A DNA stretch of 5,160 bases, taken from Verrucomicrobia bacterium TMED60 (GTDB lineage: Bacteria; Verrucomicrobiota; Verrucomicrobiae; Opitutales; MB11C04). The notes beneath the pieces are model-generated. The model made no database searches. It was given only the letters and a program-made list of their open reading frames with translations, and had not been told where the DNA came from. The DNA lies in contig NHDN01000010.1 in NCBI GenBank assembly GCA_002171765.1, positions 45,190 to 50,349 of the forward strand, written 5' to 3'. Positions within the stretch are counted from its first letter, which is position 1. Every line of letters begins with the position of its first letter. The position numbers were made by a program, and so were the translations under genes. Of the stretch, positions 1 through 5,160 are shown piece by piece.

Positions 1-300
1 TTCCAAGCTCTTCAACAAGCCCCGCCAGAAATTCAAAAACAAGCAATTTCAAATTATAATCAAATGATGCAGACTTTCATGAATAGATCTTCATGGTTTG
101 GAAGTCTGCTCCATGCCATGGGAAAGGACCGGAGTTGTGTGCTCGAAAAGTTATCAGATTCAAATCCGATTAACTTCAAACCAAGCTTTCTCCGTGTTTC
201 TCTCTACCACTTTTCATTCTCTGAAGAAAAGAACAAGGTTTGGGAAACGGAGAAAATCCCAGGGGCTTCTTTTGTCCTGACCGTCCCCAATGATTTCTAA
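1..300 (+). CDS. Lipase maturation factor (LMF1)-like protein, C-terminal end (5' partial)
   Basis: The frame is open from the first base to the TAA at 298-300, giving 99 residues of a gene that starts outside the window. Internal ATGs at 64 and 67 are not credible starts because the frame stays open and protein-like upstream of them. The segment 'SSWFGSLLHAM', followed by a VLEKL..SNP stretch, then 'FLRVSLYHFSFS' and a Trp near the end, follows the pattern I know from the C-terminus of lipase maturation factor proteins: a WF..LL motif, leucine-rich helix, NPF/DPF, (I/V)RA.LYRY.F and a terminal WW.R. In vertebrates LMF1 is a polytopic ER membrane protein that helps fold lipoprotein lipase; bacterial relatives are membrane proteins of unknown client. 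Only the end is visible, so transmembrane segments cannot be checked. The family call is from motif memory. No clear hairpin terminator follows the stop. Confidence 0.62.
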   Translation, partial: FQALQQAPPEIQKQAISNYNQMMQTFMNRSSWFGSLLHAMGKDRSCVLEKLSDSNPINFKPSFLRVSLYHFSFSEEKNKVWETEKIPGASFVLTVPNDF

Positions 301-356
301 GCAAACGGCAGAAAAACCTTGAGCAAATTTAATTTTCATTCACTACACTAGTACCT

Positions 357-629
357 ATGAAAAGTTCATATGAATTGGCGATGGAGAGAATGGGTGGGGA
401 TGATGAACCCCTTACGAAAGAACAAAAGCAGAAGATTTCGGAAATAGAATCGAAATTCAAAGCTAAGATTGCAGAACGAAAAATCTTTTTGGAAAAGAGC
501 GTGCAAGATGCTCTTGCCAAAGGAAGCATGGAAGAGGCGGAGGAAGCCCGCAATATTTTAGCTCAGGAAGTACTCAGCCTTGAAGCCAAGGCAGAAAACG
601 AAAAAGAAAAAGTCCGCAACTCATCTTAA
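357..629 (+). CDS. Small charged coiled-coil-like conserved protein, function unknown
   Basis: This is a complete 90-residue frame from ATG 357 to TAA 627-629. The product has no signal peptide or membrane segment and is very rich in Glu, Lys and Ala. After a short N-terminal motif (MKSSYELAMERMGG), residues 20-90 look like one or two long amphipathic helices ('KISEIESKFKAKIAER', then a turn around KGSMEE, then 'EEARNILAQEVLSLEAKAEN'), so a cytoplasmic helical hairpin or coiled coil is likely. The pattern 'MK(S/A)(S/A)YELAMERL...LT..QK..(I/L)(A/S)EI(D/E)SK(Y/F)KAKIAER' resembles a small uncharacterised protein I associate with Verrucomicrobia and relatives. That is recall, not a search. There is no Shine-Dalgarno before the ATG. 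A weak TTGAGC (319-324) and TACACT (344-349) pair, 19 bp apart, would place transcription initiation almost at the ATG, but this is speculative. It lies 56 bp after the preceding gene on the same strand. Confidence 0.82.
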   Translation: MKSSYELAMERMGGDDEPLTKEQKQKISEIESKFKAKIAERKIFLEKSVQDALAKGSMEEAEEARNILAQEVLSLEAKAENEKEKVRNSS

Positions 630-663
630 TCCATTGGCAGACAACCAAGGCACTCCCTACGCC

Positions 664-1102
664 TTAATTAGGTTCTGATTCAAGTAACCTAGAGTTATAA
701 AACTCTTCTGCTATCGATTTGCTAGTAGAGAAATAACTTTTGAGCCTTAGCTGATCTTTGGTTGTACCACAATTCGATGTCACCAAACCATCTTCTACGG
801 ACTCAATTTTGTAGTAGGTAAGGTAAGTATCATCTAACCATCTCTGTTTTTAGAGGAAAGCTCCTTGTTTATCAATTTCATACGCATGCTTCATATAATC
901 GTCTTCAGTTAGTTTCTCCAAGGTTCCCTAAGTACCATATACTTGACCATTTCTATGAAACCCCGTTCTGATCTATAATCCCTCCCTTCATTTTGTTAAA
1001 CAGTCCATGTGGTGGTACCATCGAAATTTTTATAACGAGAGATTCTTCCAATTTACTCTATAACAACCATTCTGTTTAAGAGGAAAGGGTTGTCTTTGAA
1101 GG
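664..1102 (-). pseudogene. Decayed protein-coding gene of unknown family
   Basis: No intact gene lies between 630 and 1102, but the minus strand reads as protein in pieces. From about 960 down to the terminal TAA at 664-666 one frame gives coherent sequence, interrupted by TAG at 928-930 and TAA at 850-852: 'FHRNGQVYGT*GTLEKL', 'EDDYMKHAYEIDKQGAFL*', 'KQRWLDDTYLTYYKIESVED' and 'KSYFSTSKSIAEEFYNSRL'. The 61 sense codons after the TAA at 850 are free of stops. Further upstream the sense shifts to another frame ('ISRYKNFDGTTTWTV', with a TAA at 996-998), which requires an indel near the CCCC run at 961-964. Above 1030 the first frame may resume ('KQNGCYRVNWKNLS'), so the 5' boundary is uncertain. 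The apparent product has no motif I can name. Its C-terminal NCGTT...YF.T...A..FY pattern resembles small repeats of verrucomicrobial secreted proteins, but weakly. It lies directly downstream of, and on the same strand as, the large secreted protein. Single-base changes from Gln, Glu, Lys or Trp codons could create each stop. Confidence 0.55.
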
Positions 1103-3520
1103 CTACATGCCCGAAGAAAGCTGATGATTAAAAGTTTCGGTATTATACAAAGTTTCCGAGTAATAATCATAGAAATAACGATTTCCATTTGCTCCAGCAT
1201 AATAGTAGAGCCAATTTTGAAACTGACTTTTAAAAAAGAATGGAAAAACATCTGCCCCTGTCCAAAGCCAACCATTCTTTTCTCTCCATAGCCATACACC
1301 CCGAGATGATTCGGAGGAGAAAAGCCAGCCTAATTCATGGTGGAAAATCCACCCATTGGGGTAGACCTTAATCGCACCAAACCAATTCGAAATAACCCAG
1401 CCATTACTCGGATCAAGTGAACCGCTCCAAATTCCATATTGCCCTTCTTCCAACCCAGACTTTTCCTCAACCAAAAACCTTCGAACTGAACCTAAAACTA
1501 AACCCTTTTCATTAAGGGCGTAACTCTTAAAGTACATTTTTCCAGAAGCCTGTGACTCAAAAGAAGAAGAAAAGGTGGAATCATCAGAATTTAGAACCGC
1601 AACTAATTTTATCGTGTCCGGATCGTCCATAGATAAGGACAATTTAGCTCCGACCAGAAAACCAATTTCCAGATCTTTACTATTTCCATTCGACAGCAAC
1701 GCACCGTGCAATTCAACTTTGTTATTAGGTAATAAGGAGGCATGAGAAGTTCGTGGAATCGCTCTCTTAACTTCATCGACATCTATAACATCGATTACAA
1801 ACTCTTCATCCAAATAAAGTCCAAACTCATTGGTTGCACGCACCTTGAAAGCCACAGTCAGTTGTTGTTCATAATCAATAAGACCAGTAACCACGATACT
1901 TCCATTTTGTTCAACTTGAATAGGCAAAGACTCCTTACCTCCTAAGACCAATTCGAAATTGTGAGAGACTCCAATATTTAATCCAGACGCTTCTAGGTAT
2001 CCAATAACTGAACCAATGGGCTTATTTTCCTCTACTGTGTTGGTGCTAATTAAGATCCCATCAGGCGGGAATTGAGGGAAGTCTTTATTATCATACGCAT
2101 TGTTCCCAAGTTCTATTTCCTGAAGATCTGTAAAACCATCATTATCATCATCCGAATCAAGGTGATCTTCAACTCCATCCTTATCAAAGTCTTCTTTGAC
2201 ATCTAAAATTTCAATTTTGATGAGCTGCTCCAAGGATTTCCCATATTGGTTAGTTACTTTGACAGTTATGGTGAATGAGTTCTGATATTCGAAGTCAAAA
2301 ACTTTTTTGTTTGTAACCAAACCTGACTCCGATATCTCAAAGTTAATGTCTGGATAAGCAAGAGAAAAGATGTGTGATGGTTCAGCATTTGCATCGTGTG
2401 CAAACAAGTTACCCACGGTTGTACCCTTGGGTAAATTCTCTGAAAGCGATGCGTTATTAAGTTCTATTAATGATGGAGTAAATCTTTCAGGTTCTAATGA
2501 CTCTAGCTCAAAAGTACTGAGCACGGAAAACCCATCGCTATTTGTAGCTTGCACCTTTATTTTCAATACACCATATGAAGGTGATTTATTGAGTAAAAGG
2601 GTTCCCTCCGAGTTGATGGTAAAAAATTGATTACCTGAAACATTTGATTCGTCCACTAGCTTGTAACTAATGGACGAGGCAGCACCAAGATTATCAGAAG
2701 CAATAGCTACAACGGAAGCGATTGGAGACCCAAGGGTTGCGTTTGCTTCAAAGTTAATGGTTGGGTTTGGAAATAAAAGCAAATCTCTTGAAAAATTCCC
2801 CATGTGATTATGGTAAAGAAAGAAACGTCCAGCAAGATCCTCAGAGATAAGATCCAAGTCCCCGTCTTTATCCAAATCAACTAATAACATGGATTTTGTA
2901 GGACTTGAATTTAAATCTTGATCGGTATTAGATGATATAGGTGGAGCAAAATGCGGTGGGATGTAGGGAGTTAGTACAAGTCCATGCAACTCATTTTCTT
3001 TAATGAAAGTAAAAGCACGCTCCAGGAACATACCACTTGCATCAGTTACACGGACACGAACCGAATGCTCACCCGATCGAAGGTTTGCATTTACTTTCAA
3101 ATTTCCATTTGTGGTAAGAATGAAATTATCGTTCGATCGATCTCCATCTCCAGACACCAATTCAAAATTATAATTGCCCAGAGATTTAGGGTCGTCTGGG
3201 TCGTAGGCACGGAAAAGTCCGATTTCTTCATTGATATTTGAGATTTTAATCGTGATAGGTCCTTGTGGATAAAGCTTTTGTGCATCTAAAAATGCACCAC
3301 CTATATTACCATTCAAAAAGAATTCTCCGGGTTGTGACTCCGATAAGAGGTCAAGGTCTCCGTCTCCATCAAGATCGATTAAGTTTATTGATTTAGATGA
3401 GCTTGGTAGAGAAGTTTGGCTACTACTTGCCGAAAACAAAATTCCTGTAGGTGCTTGCTCAGAAAAAAGCTTGAACACGAAGAAAAATGCTATGGATGCA
3501 TACAAAGAAAACCTAAACAT
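1103..3520 (-). CDS. Large secreted multi-domain protein: Asp-rich calcium motifs, cadherin-like repeats and Trp-rich C-terminal domain
   Basis: The product is 805 residues. The ATG at 3518-3520 is chosen because it gives an export signal: MFRF, then a hydrophobic stretch at residues 6-19, with cleavage likely near 20-24 although no clean AxA is seen. AAGGA at 3532-3536 lies 11 nt upstream, a rather long spacing. Domains: residues 43-175, a DLDGDGDLDLLSE FG-GAP/VCBS-like motif followed by a cadherin-like fold; 209-340, a second copy of that module (DLDKDGDLDLISE); 353-442, a third cadherin-like domain (ENLPKGTTVG...FDFEYQNSFTITVKVTN); 444-472, a thrombospondin-type-3-like run (DFDKDGVEDHLDSDDDNDGF); 487-583, a fourth cadherin-like domain (VEENKPIGSVIG...IDYEQQLTVAFKVRATN); 590-685, an Fn3-like domain (LHGALLSNGNS...MYFKSYALNEKGLVLGS); 692-790, a Trp/Tyr-rich domain with GWIFHHELGWLF, VWLW, GWLWT and WLYYY. 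The Asp clusters should bind calcium and stiffen an extended extracellular rod. No catalytic domain, LPXTG or PEP-CTERM-like anchor is visible. A role in adhesion or surface structure is inferred. No other gene on this strand is intact nearby. Confidence 0.9.
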   Translation of the reverse strand: MFRFSLYASIAFFFVFKLFSEQAPTGILFSASSSQTSLPSSSKSINLIDLDGDGDLDLLSESQPGEFFLNGNIGGAFLDAQKLYPQGPITIKISNINEEIGLFRAYDPDDPKSLGNYNFELVSGDGDRSNDNFILTTNGNLKVNANLRSGEHSVRVRVTDASGMFLERAFTFIKENELHGLVLTPYIPPHFAPPISSNTDQDLNSSPTKSMLLVDLDKDGDLDLISEDLAGRFFLYHNHMGNFSRDLLLFPNPTINFEANATLGSPIASVVAIASDNLGAASSISYKLVDESNVSGNQFFTINSEGTLLLNKSPSYGVLKIKVQATNSDGFSVLSTFELESLEPERFTPSLIELNNASLSENLPKGTTVGNLFAHDANAEPSHIFSLAYPDINFEISESGLVTNKKVFDFEYQNSFTITVKVTNQYGKSLEQLIKIEILDVKEDFDKDGVEDHLDSDDDNDGFTDLQEIELGNNAYDNKDFPQFPPDGILISTNTVEENKPIGSVIGYLEASGLNIGVSHNFELVLGGKESLPIQVEQNGSIVVTGLIDYEQQLTVAFKVRATNEFGLYLDEEFVIDVIDVDEVKRAIPRTSHASLLPNNKVELHGALLSNGNSKDLEIGFLVGAKLSLSMDDPDTIKLVAVLNSDDSTFSSSFESQASGKMYFKSYALNEKGLVLGSVRRFLVEEKSGLEEGQYGIWSGSLDPSNGWVISNWFGAIKVYPNGWIFHHELGWLFSSESSRGVWLWREKNGWLWTGADVFPFFFKSQFQNWLYYYAGANGNRYFYDYYSETLYNTETFNHQLSSGM
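2501..2896 (-). repeat. Protein-level tandem module, copy 2 (FG-GAP-like motif + cadherin-like domain)
   Basis: This stretch encodes residues 209-340 of the large secreted protein. It starts KSMLLVDLDKDGDLDLI, continues SED.AGRFFLYHNHMGNF, a LFPNP linker, then ASDNLGA...SYKLVDES...GNQFFTI...GTLLL and an IKVQATNSDG strand. The order of elements matches copy 1 exactly. One glycine of the Asp motif is replaced by lysine (DLDKDGD instead of DLDGDGD), but the metal-ligating Asp positions are kept. Confidence 0.8.
2996..3394 (-). repeat. Protein-level tandem module, copy 1 (FG-GAP-like motif + cadherin-like domain)
   Basis: This stretch encodes residues 43-175 of the large secreted protein. It starts KSINLIDLDGDGDLDL, continues LLSE...GEFFLNGN.GGAF, a LYP linker, then YDPDD...NYNFELVSG...NDNFIL...GNLKV and a VRVRVTDASG strand. 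It aligns with copy 2 along its whole length, 133 against 132 residues. The identity is at protein level and divergent, so the duplication is old rather than a recent DNA repeat. Confidence 0.8.
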
Positions 3521-3591
3521 AATTTCTATAATCCTTAGTTTTATTGCAATTTCAACAAGAATATGGAATGTATCAACTTTTCATCCTTTTC

Positions 3592-3781
3592 ATGCAATCA
3601 AGAGAACCAACAATGACTCTGTTTTACCCCATTAGAAGACTTTTACAAAACTAAGTTTTTTTACTATTGGTTGTTTATAAGTTGTTTTACGAAATATAAG
3701 ACAGCAAAAATTGCTTACACATTGGGTTATAAACAAACTTTTTCTGACAGGAAGCGAGACACCTAATTCATAAATACGAAA
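3592..3781 (+). pseudogene. Cut-off N-terminal coding remnant of the acyltransferase-methyltransferase gene
   Basis: The frame of the downstream gene is open for 49 codons before it, from 3617 to 3763, and is broken only by TAA at 3764-3766, five codons ahead of ATG 3782. The conceptual product is protein-like: 'LEDFYKTKFFYYWLFISCF' contains a hydrophobic, membrane-like stretch, followed by 'KTAKIAYTLGYKQTFSDRK'. LpxL/HtrB relatives normally carry about 100-130 residues, including one N-terminal membrane segment, ahead of the active-site histidine. The intact frame has only 46, and adding this stretch restores about 100. There is no ATG in this frame, since the TGA at 3614-3616 closes it. In another frame ATG 3592 or ATG 3613 begins 'MQSREPTMTLFYPIRRLLQN', which would need a frameshift near 3625-3650 to join. 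Either the gene is decaying or translation restarts at 3782. Ordinary intergenic DNA remains possible, because an AT-rich frame can stay open for 49 codons by chance. Confidence 0.45.
3671..3736. repeat. 10-bp perfect inverted repeat with 46-nt spacer
   Basis: TTGTTTATAA at 3671-3680 is the exact reverse complement of TTATAAACAA at 3727-3736. It lies upstream of the fusion gene at 3782. The arms are AT-rich and the spacer is long, so a stable RNA hairpin is unlikely. A paired binding site for a regulator is conceivable, but a chance match in AT-rich DNA is not excluded. It overlaps the proposed N-terminal coding remnant. Confidence 0.4.
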
Positions 3782-5104
3782 ATGAGTAAACCTTTTATAT
3801 TCTCAACTTTTATGAGAAAAGAATTTGCTTTATACAGTAGAGAGTATGCAACCGATCAGGTTTCGATCGTTGGAGAAGATAGACTCAATAAAACTCAGGG
3901 TGGTGTTTTCTTGTTTTTACATTTTGGAAGCTTTTTTCTCTCCGGGGTCTCATTAATCTCTAAACTGGGGCTTAAATATACCGCCATTGCTTCCACCGAG
4001 AACTTTAAGATAATGAATCAAGAGGAATGTAAGTTCTGGAAGGAAGTACACAAAATTTCTAATCAACTCTACTCCAAAGAAATGTTTCTTTCTAGTGATG
4101 CAAAAACCTCAGAAATACTCGAGTATCTTGGACAAGGTAATTTTCTCGGATCAGCTCTCGATGTTGCCGAGATAGGAAAAAAACATAAATTTGGATCTTT
4201 CACTTTTTTGCATAGTAAAATTTATCTCCAAACCTCTCCCGGAAGATTAGCAAGAATGGCAAAGGTTCCTCTCTATGGAATGACCATTGTATACAATCAA
4301 AAAACAAATACACATCGCCTCCATATAACCGGTCCATACGACAGCAAAGAGGTGGAGACTGCTATCCAAAACATTTTAACCGATATGGAACCTTTGGTAA
4401 GACATAATATAGACCAATTATTTCACGATGTATTCCATCTGTTTAGTTTAACCCAATTAAAAAATCATATGATTGCTCCATCGCCAAAAAAGAAAATCGT
4501 TTCTCCTCTAGCCCCTATTAAAAGTTTAAAGTCTGAACTCCCATTAAACTTTTCACCTCGATATGAGTCTCAAGTAACATCATGGCACCCTCACCGAGAT
4601 TTCGCCTACAATCTGATCAAAGAGCATAAGCCTAAAAATATTGTAGAACTTGGGGTTCATTATGGTGATTCTTACTTCACATTTTGCCAAGCTTGCGAGG
4701 AACTAGAATTAAACGCGATGCTATATGGAGTAGACCACTGGAAGGGTGATGACCAATCAGGGTATTACAAAGAAGATGTTTTTGAGGAGGTTAATTTGTA
4801 CAATCAAGAATTTCACTCCGAAAATTCCACTTTGTTACGGATGAATTTTTACGAAGCCAGCCAGGAATTTGAAAATTCCACAATAGACCTTCTTCATATC
4901 GACGGTAGTCATGACTATGAAAGCGTGCAAAATGATTTCGAAAGCTGGCTCCCAAAGATGAGTAAAGGGGGAAAGGTTCTCATACATGATATTTTGGTTA
5001 AAAGGGAAGACTTTGGCGTTAAGCGATTTTGGGAAGAAATTTCAAAAGCTTATGAAACACAATCCCATCTCAAGGGATTTGGACTGGGTATCGTTAATTG
5101 TTGA
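3782..5104 (+). CDS. LpxL/HtrB-like acyltransferase domain fused to class I SAM-dependent methyltransferase
   Basis: The product has 440 residues. Residues about 20-222 resemble the LpxL/HtrB lipid acyltransferase fold: 'GEDRLNKTQGGVFLFLHFGS' places His47 in the active-site position, 'KLGLKYTAIAS' is the next strand-helix, 'LGQGNFLGSALDV' the G-rich strand, and 'SPGRLARMAKVPLYGMTIVY' the conserved LAR segment. The acidic residue of the HX4D/E motif is absent (Phe52), so acyl transfer is doubtful. A Pro/Lys-rich linker (about 230-260) leads to the methyltransferase. There 'NIVELGVHYGDSYF' (286-299) is the SAM-binding loop, 'YGVDHWKGDD' (315-324) follows strand 2, 'IDLLHIDGSHDYESVQNDF' (368-386) is the hallmark motif, and 'GGKVLIHDI...DFGVKRFWEE' closes the domain. 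This second half matches a family common in glycosyltransferase and surface-polysaccharide clusters; the methyl acceptor is unknown. The protein ends abruptly at GLGIVNC, where relatives usually continue. ATG 3782 is the only ATG after the in-frame TAA at 3764 that keeps the domain, but it has no Shine-Dalgarno nearby and leaves the acyltransferase short of its usual N-terminus. Confidence 0.85.
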   Translation: MSKPFIFSTFMRKEFALYSREYATDQVSIVGEDRLNKTQGGVFLFLHFGSFFLSGVSLISKLGLKYTAIASTENFKIMNQEECKFWKEVHKISNQLYSKEMFLSSDAKTSEILEYLGQGNFLGSALDVAEIGKKHKFGSFTFLHSKIYLQTSPGRLARMAKVPLYGMTIVYNQKTNTHRLHITGPYDSKEVETAIQNILTDMEPLVRHNIDQLFHDVFHLFSLTQLKNHMIAPSPKKKIVSPLAPIKSLKSELPLNFSPRYESQVTSWHPHRDFAYNLIKEHKPKNIVELGVHYGDSYFTFCQACEELELNAMLYGVDHWKGDDQSGYYKEDVFEEVNLYNQEFHSENSTLLRMNFYEASQEFENSTIDLLHIDGSHDYESVQNDFESWLPKMSKGGKVLIHDILVKREDFGVKRFWEEISKAYETQSHLKGFGLGIVNC

Positions 5105-5110
5105 TTTAGT

Positions 5111-5160
5111 ATGCTCATTCTCGGTTCAGTCCTCATGGCTCCGTACCCTTTTCTCCTTGT
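5111..5160 (+). CDS. Possible start of a downstream gene (3' partial)
   Basis: An ATG six bases after the TGA at 5102-5104 opens a frame reading 'MLILGSVLMAPYPFLL' that stays open to the end of the window. The tight spacing would suit a gene translated together with the fusion enzyme, but there is no Shine-Dalgarno and only 16 codons are visible. The hydrophobic start could be a strand of a Rossmann-type enzyme, a signal peptide, or chance. No family can be named. Confidence 0.3.
   Translation, partial: MLILGSVLMAPYPFLL

Noticed and set aside
329..553. Minus-strand 74-residue frame opposite the small charged protein
   Set aside because: Its Ser/Phe/Leu-rich translation is what an antisense frame of a Glu/Lys-rich gene gives, and it has no support of its own.
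631..650. Small hairpin CC(A)TTGG...CCAAGG just after the small gene, as a terminator
   Set aside because: The stem is short with a bulged base, and no T-run follows on either strand, so intrinsic termination is not supported.
1063..1093. ACAACC...GGTTGT inverted repeat downstream of the large gene
   Set aside because: It has only 6 bp arms with a 19-nt loop and no T-run, too weak to call a terminator.
1742..1945. Plus-strand open frame inside the large secreted protein gene
   Set aside because: It is antisense to a clearly domain-structured coding region, and its translation shows no recognisable features. The same applies to the plus-strand frames at 2370-2630 and 2984-3241.
3527..3532. 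Perfect TATAAT on the plus strand
   Set aside because: There is no -35-like hexamer at the right distance upstream. It overlaps the leader just ahead of the minus-strand start codon, and chance occurrence is likely.
3668..3700. Promoter-like TTGTTT (3671-3676) and TATAAG (3695-3700), 18 bp apart, for the fusion gene
   Set aside because: The -35 match is poor, such pairs are common in AT-rich DNA, and the stretch overlaps what looks like N-terminal coding sequence.
664..3781. Reassigned stop codons (TAA/TAG read as amino acids) to explain the interrupted frames at 664-1102 and 3764
   Set aside because: The window's confident genes end normally with TAA, TAG or TGA, and the long 805- and 440-residue frames contain no internal TAA or TAG. 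A frameshift is also needed in the decayed gene, so decay or sequencing error fits better.

Overview
The window looks like part of an AT-rich chromosome of a marine verrucomicrobial bacterium, probably of the Opitutae/Puniceicoccales type. The grounds are the Trp/Tyr-rich 'GWxxHxELGWLF...GWLWT...WLYYY' C-terminal domain of the large secreted protein, and a small charged protein starting MKSSYELAMER that resembles a short conserved PVC-group protein. Both are recognised from family memory, not from a search, so the taxonomic call is an inference.

Layout from left to right. (1) At 1-300 (+) is the 3' end of a gene whose product resembles the C-terminus of lipase maturation factor (LMF1-like) membrane proteins. 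(2) At 357-629 (+) is a complete 90-residue, highly charged, coiled-coil-like protein. (3) At about 664-1102 (-) there is no intact gene, but the minus strand reads as a decayed protein gene with in-frame TAA and TAG codons and at least one frameshift. (4) At 1103-3520 (-) is a large exported protein of 805 residues. It is built from two tandem modules (each an Asp-rich calcium-binding motif plus a cadherin-like domain), two more cadherin-like domains separated by a thrombospondin-type-3-like Asp-rich linker, an Fn3-like domain and the Trp-rich C-terminal domain. (5) At 3521-3781 is the divergent upstream region. Part of it appears to be the cut-off N-terminal coding sequence of the next gene. 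(6) At 3782-5104 (+) is a 440-residue two-domain protein: an LpxL/HtrB-like acyltransferase-fold domain fused to a class I SAM-dependent methyltransferase. (7) From 5111 (+) a further reading frame may begin and run off the window.

The most interesting locus is 3592-5104. An acyltransferase-like domain lacks the acidic residue of its HX4D/E motif, is fused to a methyltransferase of the kind found in surface-glycan clusters, and is preceded by a same-frame open stretch encoding a hydrophobic segment, cut by one TAA at 3764-3766. With the decayed gene at 664-1102, this suggests an accessory region where genes are being lost or remodelled. The genes do not form an obvious pathway. The large secreted protein and the fusion enzyme are both plausibly concerned with the cell envelope or surface, but nothing here shows that they work together.
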